A stretch of 64,000 nucleotides of DNA from Luteolibacter ambystomatis (GTDB lineage Bacteria > Verrucomicrobiota > Verrucomicrobiia > Verrucomicrobiales > Akkermansiaceae). Positions 7,780 to 16,654 of this stretch are shown one piece after another. The number at the start of each line of letters is the position of its first letter. Position 1 is the stretch's first letter. The stretch is from positions 124,001-188,000 of the forward strand of contig NZ_CP073100.1 in the NCBI RefSeq assembly GCF_018137965.1, given 5' to 3'. A program made the translations under genes and the position numbers. The notes under the pieces are model-generated. The model saw only the letters and a list, made by a program, of their open reading frames with translations, was not told the DNA's origin and did not search any database.

Positions 7780-8754
7780 TCAGCCGAGGGCGACGTAAAC
7801 CTTGCGCTCGCCGGTGAAACTGCGGCGGCCATGTGAAACGAGGAAGTTGTCGCAGATCAGCACATCACCCTTCTGCCAGGTGAACTGGGTGGTTTCCTCG
7901 CGGACGATCCCGCGGACGAGTTCGAGGTCGGACTCGGCGATGACCGATCCATCTCCATAGGTGACGTTCATCGGGAAGTCTTCTTCCGCGAGGACCTCTG
8001 CCAGCTTCGCGCGGGTCCCGTTGCTCAGGCCGGATGGATGCCAGTGATCGGCTTGGTTGATCCAGAGCTTCCGCCCTGTTTCCGGATGCGGCAGCAGGGC
8101 CGCGCAGCGCAGTACGGTGCGCAGGCTGCCATCCGCCTTCCATTCCCATTCGTAACCGTTTTCCCGCAGCTTGGCTTCCACCTCATCACGATCCCCGCTT
8201 TCAAACTGGGCCTGCCAGGTTTTGCCAAAGCCGAAGTGGTTCGGGAGATTGTTGAGATAGAGCAGTCCTTTTTCCTCGAAGCGGGCTTTCAGCTCCTCCG
8301 GCAAACGGGCGGTGACGCGGCGAGCATCCGCCAGAGGTGTTTCTCCACCGGTTTCCGACGGCAGGCCGCAGAGAAAGCCGATGATGGCGGGCATCGCGGG
8401 CGTGTAGGCGCTCTCATGATGTTGGGAGATCTCGTAGTGCGCCGCCATGTCGGTGGACGTATAGACGAGTCCCTCGACCTTGGTTCTGCGCGAGGCCCCG
8501 CCCTGATAGGTTTGCAGGGAGGTGAAGGCGGAGACGAAGGTTTGGAAATCCTGGAGGGCCTCGAAACCGAAGCCGCGGAAAAGCAACGCTCCATGCTGCA
8601 ACCGCAGCTGGCGAAGCCGGGCGGCCTCCTTGCCCACCCACGCGGTGAGGGATCCGGGCTTGTCGCCGGTATCTCCATCCGGAGTGATCAACAGGGGCAG
8701 CGAGTGCTCGCGCGTTGCGGGCACAGGCAGGGAGGCGGCGACGGTATCCATCAT
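7780..8754 (-). CDS. SyrP/TauD-like Fe(II)/2-oxoglutarate dioxygenase, last gene of a dlt-like operon
   Basis: 324 residues, cytoplasmic. The metal site is recognisable: HxE at His112-Glu114 (context SQHHESAYTPAMP), the distal His308 in LVSHGRRSF and Arg317 for the 2-oxoglutarate carboxylate. An HxE (not HxD) first motif with E-S-A-Y...P and KLWINQADHWH matches the SyrP-like branch of the TauD family. SyrP itself hydroxylates an amino acid while it is bound to a carrier domain. The gene starts 17 nt after the carrier-protein stop and ends the operon. I infer it hydroxylates the aminoacyl or acyl group held on that carrier before export. A free-substrate dioxygenase is the alternative. Confidence 0.85.
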   Translation of the reverse strand: MMDTVAASLPVPATREHSLPLLITPDGDTGDKPGSLTAWVGKEAARLRQLRLQHGALLFRGFGFEALQDFQTFVSAFTSLQTYQGGASRRTKVEGLVYTSTDMAAHYEISQHHESAYTPAMPAIIGFLCGLPSETGGETPLADARRVTARLPEELKARFEEKGLLYLNNLPNHFGFGKTWQAQFESGDRDEVEAKLRENGYEWEWKADGSLRTVLRCAALLPHPETGRKLWINQADHWHPSGLSNGTRAKLAEVLAEEDFPMNVTYGDGSVIAESDLELVRGIVREETTQFTWQKGDVLICDNFLVSHGRRSFTGERKVYVALG

Positions 8755-8771
8755 GACGATTCGTGCATCGG

Positions 8772-9023
8772 TCAGGAAGCGGACGCGCCAAGAAAATTGG
8801 CGATCCGCTGTGGGCTGTCGAGATTCTCCAGGTTGATCTCGCCCGGCTTGATACGGCGGCCGGATGTCTTTTCGAGCACCGAAATCAGTTCCACCAGATG
8901 GAAGGAATCCAGAAGCCCGCTGGAGAACATGGGGGTGTCATCCGCGAGCTCCGCCGGATCGAGTCCGAACTGATCCGCGATGAGGGTGCGGACGGTTTCC
9001 GTGCCAAGGGTGGGGGTGGACAT
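8772..9023 (-). CDS. Acyl/aminoacyl carrier protein (DltC-like)
   Basis: 83 residues from ATG 9023; an upstream in-frame codon would add 14 unconserved residues. It is a four-helix carrier protein with the phosphopantetheine site GLLDSFHLVEL (Ser40). The LLDS-F context is shared by DltC and free-standing carrier proteins. It lies between the adenylating ligase (69 nt upstream) and the dioxygenase (17 nt downstream). It should receive an activated acyl or aminoacyl group from the ligase and present it to the dioxygenase and then to the membrane acyltransferase. The cargo cannot be read from the sequence. Confidence 0.88.
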   Translation of the reverse strand: MSTPTLGTETVRTLIADQFGLDPAELADDTPMFSSGLLDSFHLVELISVLEKTSGRRIKPGEINLENLDSPQRIANFLGASAS

Positions 9024-9092
9024 GACGGAAGTTAGACTGGAAGATAGGAGTCCGGAACAAGGCAAAAAGGCCTCCCCGCAGGCTTCGTGGAA

Positions 9093-10571
9093 TCATTCCG
9101 ATCTTGCTTCCACTTCCAGCAGCCAGCGGAGGATTTGCGTGCGGTCCAGTTTGCCATTGGTGTTCAAGGGCATCTTGCCGGGCCAGAGATGGATGGCGTG
9201 CGGTTGCTGGTGGCTGGAGAGCGTCCGGCGCAGGGTCGGGCGGATGAGGGAAAAGATTTCATGCCGGGCGGATTCGGTTTCCACTGCGGCGATGATCCGT
9301 TGCCCCAATACCTCGTCGGGAACGCCGCCGACCACGGCGTGAACCACTCCGGATATCCCATGCAGCGCATCCTCGATCAAGGTGGCGCTGGTGCGGTAGC
9401 CGCCGGTTTTGATGAGTTCATCCTCCCTGCCTTCAAACCAAAGATAGCCCTCGGCATCCCGCCTGACGCGGTCGCCGCTGTAGTGGACCGGGCTGTTTCC
9501 GAGGAACGCTTCATGACCGGGGCGGACGTTGAAGACCTCGCGTGTCAGCTCCGGCTGCCGCCAGTAACCCTGCGTGACACAGTCGCCCAGATGCACCAGT
9601 TCGCCGGGTTCATCGGTGCCGGCCGGGGTTCCGTCGGCACGTAGGATCTCGATGCGGACGCCGGGGCAGGGTTTGCCGAGAGAGCCCTTCAACCGCTCGA
9701 ATTCTCCCGCGGGAAGGACCGTGGTGCGGAAGGCTTCGGTCAGGCCATAGGTCATCCACACTTCGGCGTTCGGGAAAACTTTTGGAAACAGATCGAGGAT
9801 GCGGCGCGGCAATGCCCCACCGGAGGTGGTCACGTAGCGGAGACCGGGCAGGGTTTCCCGGCGGGAATCGAGGTAGTCGACGAGGGCGATCCAGGTCGGA
9901 GGGAGTGCCGCCAGTCCGGTGACGCCCGCCGCATGAATGGTCTTCGACAATTCCGAGGCCATCGCGATCGCCGGTGGAAGCACGATGCCGGCTCCCGCAC
10001 GGCGGGCCATCTGCCATTGGAGCAGGCCCCACGGGGAATTCAATGGCATCAGGGACAGCAGCCGATCGTGCGAGGTGTGCCGTAGATAAGATTCGATGCG
10101 TCCAACGGCACCCGCGAGATTTTCGTGGGTGACCATCACGCCTTTCGGTCTGCCGGTGGAACCGGAAGTATAGCACAGCGCCGCGAGACCGTTTGGAGAA
10201 TGATGGTCCGTGGCTTTTGGTGCGTGTGCGGAAGCCAGCGCCGGCCATTCGATCCATGGTCCATCGCCGAGGCGTTTCCGATCGCCATTCCGGCAGACCG
10301 CCAGAACAGGTCCGGCGTCCCGGACCAAGCCTTCAATTTGGTCCGGAGCGGTGTGGCGGGGGACGCTCACCCACACCGCGCCGAGTTCGTGGACTGCCTG
10401 GCAGAGGGCAGCTTCTTCCCATCCGCGCGGCAGCCATGCGAGCACGTGTTCACCCGGCACCACGTTTCGCTCGCGCAGTGCCTGAGTGAGTGCGCTCACG
10501 CGGTCACGCCATTCCTCCGTGGTGAACAAATGTCCACCCGCGGGGCTGATGACATGGAAGGTGTCGCTCAT
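9093..10571 (-). CDS. Acyl-/amino-acid-adenylating ligase (DltA-like, ANL superfamily)
   Basis: 492 residues from ATG 10571, which overlaps the acyltransferase stop by 4 bp (ATGA). Core motifs are present in order: A3 YTSGSTGRPKG (134-144), A5 YGLTE (275-279), A7 YSGDRVRRDAEGYLWFEGR (364-382) and A10 NTNGKLDR with the catalytic Lys474. It activates a carboxylic acid with ATP and loads it on the carrier encoded next. The size and gene context fit DltA, whose substrate is D-alanine, but the substrate pocket cannot be assigned here. The C-terminal lid domain is complete. The enzyme has no carrier domain of its own, which explains the adjacent free carrier gene. Confidence 0.9.
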   Translation of the reverse strand: MSDTFHVISPAGGHLFTTEEWRDRVSALTQALRERNVVPGEHVLAWLPRGWEEAALCQAVHELGAVWVSVPRHTAPDQIEGLVRDAGPVLAVCRNGDRKRLGDGPWIEWPALASAHAPKATDHHSPNGLAALCYTSGSTGRPKGVMVTHENLAGAVGRIESYLRHTSHDRLLSLMPLNSPWGLLQWQMARRAGAGIVLPPAIAMASELSKTIHAAGVTGLAALPPTWIALVDYLDSRRETLPGLRYVTTSGGALPRRILDLFPKVFPNAEVWMTYGLTEAFRTTVLPAGEFERLKGSLGKPCPGVRIEILRADGTPAGTDEPGELVHLGDCVTQGYWRQPELTREVFNVRPGHEAFLGNSPVHYSGDRVRRDAEGYLWFEGREDELIKTGGYRTSATLIEDALHGISGVVHAVVGGVPDEVLGQRIIAAVETESARHEIFSLIRPTLRRTLSSHQQPHAIHLWPGKMPLNTNGKLDRTQILRWLLEVEARSE

Positions 10572-11713
10572 CGGTTCAAGCCGAGCATGCGTCCGAGCAG
10601 TGCCAGCGAATCCAACACCGGTACGGTTTCTCCATGGAGCATGAAAACGTAGCTGGCGACGACGAATGTCTGTGTCATGGCAATGCTGGCGAGCTTCCAG
10701 CCGAAACCAGCGCGCCACGTTCCAGTCTTCGGCCGGCCCAGCCGCTTCTGCCAGGTGATGAAGACCAGCAATCCGCCGACCTGCCACAGCGCCCAGGCGA
10801 CCCGGTTCCATCCCAGCCCGTGCCACAGGCCCATCACGATGAAGCTGGCCAGCATCGGCACCACCACGCTGCGCATCAGTCCCATGACCGGCAGATACAC
10901 GCAGTTCGCGCACCATTGCGCGATGGAGATGTGCCACCTGCGCCAGAAATCAGCGGGTGTCGAGGCTATCACCGGCCAGTTGAAGTTCTCCATCGGCCGG
11001 TGGCCCCACAGCAGGGCCGCACCGACAGCGATGTCCGAGTAGCCGCTGAATTCCGCGTAGATCTTCAGGTAGGCGTACGCACAGGCCTGCCAGATGTCCG
11101 CTGTCCCGGGATGGGCTCCCATCGCATCCGGAACCACCCAGCCGCTGTGTTCGGCGAGGGCGGGCAGGATCAGATCGGCCACATACATTTTTTTCAGCAG
11201 TCCGATGACGATCCGCCACAGGCCGGTGGAGACGCGCACACCTCGGCTTTCTTCCACCGGCTTGTCCCAGTGGTCCCAGCGCTCCAGAGGACCGGCGACG
11301 AAGAGAGCGGGAGTAAACAGGAAATGGATAAACTCCATGAAGCCGGGCGGGCGCTGCCACGCACCACGCCGCGCATCCACGATGAATTGGATCAAGCGGA
11401 AGACGAGATAGCTCAGGCCGAGAGGTGAGATCCACCCGGCGTGGGTGTATTGCTCGGTGGCCTTGCTGGCCACCAGTCCGGCGGCCAGGGTCGTGACCGC
11501 CACCGTGGCCGCGGCGAGACCGCTTTCACGCCGCACCAGCCACCAGACCAAACAAGCGGCGAACAAGTAAACGATCGCGACGACAGGGGCATGTCCCACC
11601 ACCAGCGAGAAAGCCAGCAGGGCAAGCCCGGGTTCGCGCCAGCGTGCGGGTACGTAGCTGGCCCATATCGCTCCGGCCAATAGAACGAGCCAATATGGCG
11701 ATCCGCCCAGCAC
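10568..11713 (-). CDS. MBOAT-family membrane O-acyltransferase (DltB-like)
   Basis: 381 residues from a GTG at 11713, with GGAGGA 8 nt upstream inside the preceding small gene. It has many hydrophobic helices and the MBOAT signature with invariant His298 (FIVMGLWHGLGWNRVAW), plus the WRRWHIS...C.Y-type motif earlier (AQWCANCVYLPVMG). DltB-type proteins take an acyl group from a cytosolic carrier protein and pass it across the membrane. Its own C-terminus (LLGRMLGLNR) lacks a FxYxxF tail. This matters because such proteins either carry the tail themselves or use a separate microprotein, and a candidate microprotein lies directly upstream, 1 nt away. Confidence 0.9.
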   Translation of the reverse strand: MLGGSPYWLVLLAGAIWASYVPARWREPGLALLAFSLVVGHAPVVAIVYLFAACLVWWLVRRESGLAAATVAVTTLAAGLVASKATEQYTHAGWISPLGLSYLVFRLIQFIVDARRGAWQRPPGFMEFIHFLFTPALFVAGPLERWDHWDKPVEESRGVRVSTGLWRIVIGLLKKMYVADLILPALAEHSGWVVPDAMGAHPGTADIWQACAYAYLKIYAEFSGYSDIAVGAALLWGHRPMENFNWPVIASTPADFWRRWHISIAQWCANCVYLPVMGLMRSVVVPMLASFIVMGLWHGLGWNRVAWALWQVGGLLVFITWQKRLGRPKTGTWRAGFGWKLASIAMTQTFVVASYVFMLHGETVPVLDSLALLGRMLGLNR

Positions 11714-11714
11714 G

Positions 11715-11849
11715 TCAGAATCCTCCGTAGCGGAATGTCAGCTCCGTGCTGCTGCGGAGCAGTTGACCAAGCACCGCCGCTGTCGCCAGCGCCAGTGCGA
11801 GCGCCTGCACGAGGCGGCCGAGATGATAAGCTATGGAAGGAGAGGGCAT
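11715..11849 (-). CDS. 44-residue DltX-like membrane microprotein ending in FRYGGF
   Basis: This small gene fits exactly between its neighbours: the upstream SGNH stop and its ATG form TGACATG, and its stop and the MBOAT GTG form TGACGTG, each with 1 nt between. The protein starts MPSPSIAYHLGRL and has one hydrophobic helix (about 13-31). It ends in F39-R-Y41-G-G-F44 at the extreme C-terminus. In Gram-positive dlt operons the microprotein DltX ends in an FxYxxF-type hexapeptide whose tyrosine carries the acyl group from DltB to DltD. The positive N-terminus (His10, Arg12) suggests the tail is outside the cytoplasm. I infer the same role here. The ORF is short, so chance is possible, but motif, position, topology and coupling all agree. 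Confidence 0.8.
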   Translation of the reverse strand: MPSPSIAYHLGRLVQALALALATAAVLGQLLRSSTELTFRYGGF

Positions 11850-11850
11850 G

Positions 11851-12921
11851 TCAGCGGGTGAGGAGTTCGCGGGTGACGGTTTCAAGAAAGTGCCGCCTGA
11901 GATCGGCGGAACCCAGGTGACGGGTATCGGAGAAATCCGCGGCGGTCGCTTGGAGGTGGTTGGGAGTGGAGATCCATGTCACACCATTCGCCTCCGACCA
12001 CGCGGCCATTTTGCTTTGGTACGTGGCTTCGTCCATCCGCCACTGTGCGGTCTGCATCGAGGGTGTGAAGGAATCGACCCACGGTGTTTCCACCAAGGCA
12101 AGCTTGGCCCGCCCGGCTTTATGAATCCGTTCCGCGGTCTCCTGTAGCAGGACCAGATGGAGATTCAGCATGTTCCCGCTGAAGGAGGGCATGTCCGCCG
12201 CCACGGGATCGGAGGGAATGGGGCGGGCGGGGAGATAGGGGAAGTAGGGGGCTTTCCCGGAAGCGGGCCGCTCCATCCCCAGTTTGCATTGATAGAAAAA
12301 CGCGCGCCGGTCCCACGCTTCCAAACCGGTTTCACGCTCCTGGGGATCTCCCATCCAGCCGGACCCTTTCCTCAGTATTCCGGAGCTGAATCCAAGCACG
12401 CGCGATTCACGGCGGTGAAAATCGTGATCCTCCTGTACGTATTCCCTGCCGATCAAATGCATGCCCACTCCGATGACAAACCAACCGTCGAAGTCCGAGC
12501 CGAAGCGGTCGATCAGGGCGGAGGTGAAGGAATAGCTCTGCTTGTTCGCGCACATCGACAGCACCTTCACCGGTGTCCCGGCAGCGGATGAGGCGATGCC
12601 CGCCGTGTCATCCGGATGCGGCAGCCAGCAGCGTAGCGAAGACGGACCGACGAATACGAGGGTCTTTGCGGAAGCATCTGTCTCGCGGGAGGCTCCGCGG
12701 ACCGCCATGATGGAGGACCGGCTGAAGTCATCCTCAAAGCTCTGCCACGGCACTGCTCCCGCTTCGACCTGTTGCCGGAAATGGCGGGCTTTCAGCGCCA
12801 CCGCACCCAACAGCAGAAGGAGGAACAGGGCGGCCAGTTTCAGAACTCCCGGGCACGGTGTCGTCAATCCGCGCCAGAAATCGCGGATGAAGGAATTCGC
12901 CGTCGGGTGGGTGGAAGCCAT
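11851..12921 (-). CDS. DltD-like membrane-anchored SGNH acyltransferase
   Basis: 356 residues, first gene of the dlt-like operon. One N-terminal membrane helix (26-43) anchors a large extracytoplasmic domain. The SGNH elements are VFVGPSSLR (92-97 region, nucleophile probably Ser94), FVIGVGMHLIG in the middle, and the late DTRHL dyad (Asp332, His335). DltD and related AlgX/PatB-like proteins accept an acyl group from a membrane partner and transfer it to an envelope polymer. The stop is 1 nt from the microprotein start. About 223 bp of noncoding DNA upstream should hold the operon promoter; I see no clear element there. The acceptor polymer is unknown, since teichoic acids are not expected in this type of organism. 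Confidence 0.85.
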   Translation of the reverse strand: MASTHPTANSFIRDFWRGLTTPCPGVLKLAALFLLLLLGAVALKARHFRQQVEAGAVPWQSFEDDFSRSSIMAVRGASRETDASAKTLVFVGPSSLRCWLPHPDDTAGIASSAAGTPVKVLSMCANKQSYSFTSALIDRFGSDFDGWFVIGVGMHLIGREYVQEDHDFHRRESRVLGFSSGILRKGSGWMGDPQERETGLEAWDRRAFFYQCKLGMERPASGKAPYFPYLPARPIPSDPVAADMPSFSGNMLNLHLVLLQETAERIHKAGRAKLALVETPWVDSFTPSMQTAQWRMDEATYQSKMAAWSEANGVTWISTPNHLQATAADFSDTRHLGSADLRRHFLETVTRELLTR

Positions 12922-13144
12922 CGGGATTGCAGCGCAGGAGTGATAGGCACCGGGTCTGCATCAGGGAAGCGTGATGTGATACCCGCCTGATCATCTGCCA
13001 TCCCCGGCAACACTGCTCCGGACGCGCTGGCTTTCGGGTGGAATGAATTCGAACACCTGCGTGCGATCCCCTGCGAGCCACGGATGGAGAAAATCCTCAA
13101 CGAAGGAGGATTGAACGATTGACGCTGCCGCACGAAGGCACGGA

Positions 13145-14680
13145 TCAAGCGAACAGATTCCGATCCAGCGTACGGTATTGGATCGCCTCCAGCACGTCGT
13201 CCGGCCGGATGTGTTCGCTGCCGCCGAGATCGGCGAGGGTGCGGGCGACTTTGAGGATGCGGTCGTGGGCGCGCGCGGAGAAGTTCATCTGCTCCATCGA
13301 GTGCTCCAGATAGCCGGCTCCCACGCTGTCGAGCCTGCAATGCTCGCGGACGAGGCGTGCGCCCATGGCGGAGTTGGTGGAGGTGGATCTGCCCTTGAAG
13401 CGGCGGCGCTGGGTTTCGCGGGCGTGGGTCACGCGCTCGCGGATGGTGGCGGAGGATTCGCCGCCGTTGGTCGTGGAGGACAGCTCGCGGTAGTCCACCA
13501 GCGGCACGTCCACGTGCAGGTCGATGCGGTCGAGCAAGGGGCCGCTGATCCGCTGGCGGTAGGTCTCGATCTGGCGGCTGGTGCAGCGGCACTGTCTCTT
13601 ACTATCTCCATAGTAGCCGCACATGCACGGGTTCATCGCGGCCACCAGCATGAAGCGGGCCGGGAAGGTCAGAGATCCGACGGCGCGGGAGATCGTCACG
13701 TTGCCATCCTCCAGGGGCTGGCGCATGACCTCCAGCGTCTGGCGGCGGAATTCCGGCAGTTCATCGAGGAACAACACGCCATGATGAGCGAGCGATACCT
13801 CGCCGGGGCCGGGATTGGTGCCACCGCCGAGCAGACCGGCGTCCGAGATCGTGTGATGCGGCGAGCGGAACGGGCGGGTGGTGAGAAAGGCGCGCTTCGG
13901 ATCGAGCAGTCCGGTGATCGAATGGATTTTGGTGGTTTCGATCGCCTCGTCTTCCGTCATGTCCGGCATGATCGTGGCCATACGCTTGGCCAGCATCGAT
14001 TTGCCGGTGCCGGGCGGTCCGATCATGAGCAGGTTGTGACCACCTGCCGCCGCGACTTCGAGCGCGCGCTTCACGTGGTGCTGGCCCTTCACCTCATCGA
14101 AATCGACTTCATAGCGCCGGTGGGATTCGAAGAAGGCGCGGCGGTCGAGGGTGAACGGCTGGATCGTCTCCTCGCTGCGGAGGAATTTCCATGCCTGGTG
14201 CAGCGAACGGATGCCGATGACCTGGATGCCTTCGATCACGGCGGCTTCGGGCGCGTTCGCTTCCGGAACGAGCAGCCGCGTGCGGCCCCGGCGCTTTGCT
14301 TCCAAGGCGATGGAAAGCACGCCTTTCACCGCACGTACGGTGCCGTCCAGTGCCAGCTCGCCCACGATGCAGCAGTCGTCCGTGGCCAGAGGGGCATTCT
14401 CGCTGGCGGAGGCCATGGCCAGGGCGATCGGCAGGTCGAACGAGGGGCCTTCCTTCTTCAGGTCGGCGGGCGCGAGGTTCACCGTCTTGGTGCCATCCGC
14501 CAGAAAGAGCGCGGACGCGCTGATGGCGGAGATCACCCGTTGCGAGGACTCCCGCACGGCGGCATCCGGCAGTCCCACGACGATGACCAGCGGCTTTTCC
14601 GAGCCGCGGACATTCACTTCGACTTCGACCTCCTGGGCATCCACGCCGCGCAGGGCCGCCGAATAGAGACGGGTAATCAT
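13145..14680 (-). CDS. comM: ComM/YifB-family Mg-chelatase-like AAA+ ATPase
   Basis: 511 residues, the usual length. N-terminal Lon-protease-like fold region (1-170) with the family opening [18 protein letters not shown], then an AAA+ core with Walker [14 protein letters not shown], Walker [11 protein letters not shown] and sensor region. The C-terminal part has a four-cysteine-type segment ([10 protein letters not shown]....CRCT). ComM is a hexameric helicase that helps branch migration when transformed DNA is recombined in naturally competent bacteria; many non-competent species also have it. It is on the same strand as the AraC-type gene upstream but separated by 63 bp. Confidence 0.93.
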   Translation of the reverse strand: MITRLYSAALRGVDAQEVEVEVNVRGSEKPLVIVVGLPDAAVRESSQRVISAISASALFLADGTKTVNLAPADLKKEGPSFDLPIALAMASASENAPLATDDCCIVGELALDGTVRAVKGVLSIALEAKRRGRTRLLVPEANAPEAAVIEGIQVIGIRSLHQAWKFLRSEETIQPFTLDRRAFFESHRRYEVDFDEVKGQHHVKRALEVAAAGGHNLLMIGPPGTGKSMLAKRMATIMPDMTEDEAIETTKIHSITGLLDPKRAFLTTRPFRSPHHTISDAGLLGGGTNPGPGEVSLAHHGVLFLDELPEFRRQTLEVMRQPLEDGNVTISRAVGSLTFPARFMLVAAMNPCMCGYYGDSKRQCRCTSRQIETYRQRISGPLLDRIDLHVDVPLVDYRELSSTTNGGESSATIRERVTHARETQRRRFKGRSTSTNSAMGARLVREHCRLDSVGAGYLEHSMEQMNFSARAHDRILKVARTLADLGGSEHIRPDDVLEAIQYRTLDRNLFA

Positions 14681-14743
14681 GTGAACAGCATGACAACCCT
14701 TGTGGCTTCCGCCGACAAGTCAAAATGGGATGGCCGCCGCTGC

Positions 14744-15553
14744 TTATCTCCGGGTAATTTGGTGCGCCTTCGGATTCGGCGCGCTGAGACGGTCGGCGGC
14801 GGCGAGGTTGCGGCGTTCCGCGCGGTATTTGGAGGCGGACTGGCCCATGTGGCGGAGGAAGTGGCGGGCGAAGTCGCTGTGATCGTAGAAGCCGGATTCC
14901 AGCGCGATGTCAGTGATCGGGAGATTGGTGCGGGCCAGCAGTTCACAAGCCTCGATCACGCGCATCCGGATCAGGTACTCACGCGGCGTGGTTTGGAAGG
15001 TGGTGCGGAACTTGCGTTCGAACTGGCGCACGGACAGGCCGGCCATGGCCGCCAGACGCGGGACATCGAGCTTGTCGCGGAAGTTCTCCTTCAGATGGTC
15101 CGCCACGGTGGCGAGCTCCAGGTAGGGCTGGATGGCGGCGCGCTGGGCCTCGATGCTGCGGACGGTGCCGCAGACTCCGCAGACCTTGCCGTTGAGATCG
15201 TAGAGCGGGAGCTTGTCCGTGACGTACCACTCCGGCTTGCCGTCCGAATTCGGGAACAGCTCGATGATGCCGAGGATGGGACGGCCGCTTTCCATCACTT
15301 TCTCGTCGTCACGGCGGTACTTCGCCGCGAGGCGGGGCGGGAAGATGCGTTCGTCGGTGATGCCGATCATCTGCTCCTCGCTGCTGAAACCGCAGCGGCT
15401 GACGAAGGCGGGATTCCCCGCCATCAGATGGCCGTCGCGGTCCTTCGCAAAGAACAGCGTGCCCGGCAGATGATCGAACAAATGCCGGAACTGCCCCGGT
15501 GGAAGTTGGCGGAGCCACGATTGTCGGGAGTGGTCTGCATCCATGCGGCGCAA
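14744..15553 (-). CDS. AraC-family transcriptional regulator with PAS sensor domain
   Basis: 269 residues. Residues about 20-130 form a PAS domain (GTLFFAKDRDGHLMAGNPAF, then EWYVTDKLPLYD and GTVRSIEAQR at its end). Residues 160-260 form the double helix-turn-helix of AraC/XylS proteins (LSVRQFERKFRTTF and the second motif ITDIALESGFYDHSDFARHF). It is divergent from the sugar epimerase and oxidoreductase pair across about 190 bp, the usual arrangement for a local activator of catabolic genes. The PAS domain may bind a sugar or metabolite directly; which one is unknown. No palindrome strong enough to be named as its operator was found in the shared gap. Confidence 0.88.
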   Translation of the reverse strand: MRRMDADHSRQSWLRQLPPGQFRHLFDHLPGTLFFAKDRDGHLMAGNPAFVSRCGFSSEEQMIGITDERIFPPRLAAKYRRDDEKVMESGRPILGIIELFPNSDGKPEWYVTDKLPLYDLNGKVCGVCGTVRSIEAQRAAIQPYLELATVADHLKENFRDKLDVPRLAAMAGLSVRQFERKFRTTFQTTPREYLIRMRVIEACELLARTNLPITDIALESGFYDHSDFARHFLRHMGQSASKYRAERRNLAAADRLSAPNPKAHQITRR

Positions 15554-15745
15554 TCATACAGCAGGTCGGCGGGCGCATGCAATCGAATAGAATCATGGAG
15601 GCCGGGAGCGGAGGATCACCTAACAGAGTAAAACCGTTGGAGTGGCGGACTTTGTGTGGATTCCGAGGAATTGGAGGAAATTTTCCAAGATCCGCCGGTA
15701 TTGGCGCAAAGATACACAAATTGGGCGGGTCCTTACAAGAAATCC

Positions 15746-16642
15746 ATGAACAACTGTGGCACCTTCGGGGTAGTTTCTATGCAACCGACTTTTGGCGCCA
15801 GCACCTGGCTTTGGACTTCACCCTTCGATTCCAAGCAGACCGCACTTATCGAAGCCATCGCCGCTCTCGGCTTCGAGGCGGTCGAGCTTCCCATCGAAGA
15901 CCCAGCCTTGGTCGATCCGGCGGTGCTCGGGCCGGTGATCGAGGCCACGGGGCTCAAGGTGCATATCTGTGGTGCCTTCGGGCCGGGCCGCGACCTTACC
16001 GATCCGGACGCCGCGGTCCGCGCCTCCACCCGCGGGTATATTTCCTCTCTCATGAACATTGCGGAAGGACTTGGTGCGGATTTCGTGGCCGGGCCGATGT
16101 ATTCCCGGGTCGGCAAGGCCCGGCAGCTTCATCCGGACGAGCGGAAGCGGGAATGGGATCTCGCCGCCAGCGAGCTGCGTACCGTGGCCCGGGAGGCCGG
16201 GGATCGCGGATTGGCTCTGGCGATCGAGCCGATCAACCGCTTCGAAACCGATCTGGTCAACAACACCGCGGACGCCTTACGCCTCGTTCGGGACATCGAC
16301 CACCCGGCGGCGAAGGTGATGATCGACAGCTTCCATATGACGATCGAGGAGGCCGATCTCGGCGCGGCCATCCGTTTGGCCGGGGAGGACCTCATCCACG
16401 TGCAGGTCAGCGAAAACCACCGCGGCGTGACCGGCACCGGTTTGACCCACTGGACTTCTTTTCGCGACGCCTTGCGGGAAATCCGCTATACCGGCTCCGT
16501 CGTTATCGAATCTTTCACCCCCGACAACCGCGACCTGGCAGGTGCGGTGTGCATCTGGAAGCGCTTCACCGCGGATCAGGACGAATTCGCGTCCCGCGGT
16601 CTCGCCTTTCTCAAAACGCTCTTTGCTCAACCCCAACCATAA
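15746..16642 (+). CDS. Sugar phosphate isomerase/epimerase (TIM-barrel, tagatose/psicose 3-epimerase-like)
   Basis: 298 residues from ATG 15746; ATG 15779 (287 residues) is an equally possible start because conservation begins at PTFGASTWLW. The fold is the xylose-isomerase-like TIM barrel (AP_endonuc_2 family). Metal-ligand motifs are ALAIEPINRFETD (first glutamate), MIDSFHMTIEE (Asp/His) and SVVIESFTP (second glutamate), as in ketose 3-epimerases. The enzyme would epimerise or isomerise a free or phosphorylated sugar in the cytoplasm using a divalent metal. It is followed after 12 bp by an oxidoreductase gene, so the two form an operon, probably under the divergent AraC-type regulator. The sugar is not known. 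Confidence 0.85.
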   Translation: MNNCGTFGVVSMQPTFGASTWLWTSPFDSKQTALIEAIAALGFEAVELPIEDPALVDPAVLGPVIEATGLKVHICGAFGPGRDLTDPDAAVRASTRGYISSLMNIAEGLGADFVAGPMYSRVGKARQLHPDERKREWDLAASELRTVAREAGDRGLALAIEPINRFETDLVNNTADALRLVRDIDHPAAKVMIDSFHMTIEEADLGAAIRLAGEDLIHVQVSENHRGVTGTGLTHWTSFRDALREIRYTGSVVIESFTPDNRDLAGAVCIWKRFTADQDEFASRGLAFLKTLFAQPQP

Positions 16643-16654
16643 CCAAACCACCTC

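Noticed and set aside
10572..10937. N-terminal extension of the adenylating ligase
   Set aside because: These 122 codons overlap the MBOAT coding region in another frame and contain no family motif; ATG at 10571 overlaps the MBOAT stop by 4 bp.
13178..15631. An 817-residue plus-strand frame opposite comM and the AraC-type gene
   Set aside because: It runs across two recognised genes and the gap between them, so it is a high-GC shadow.
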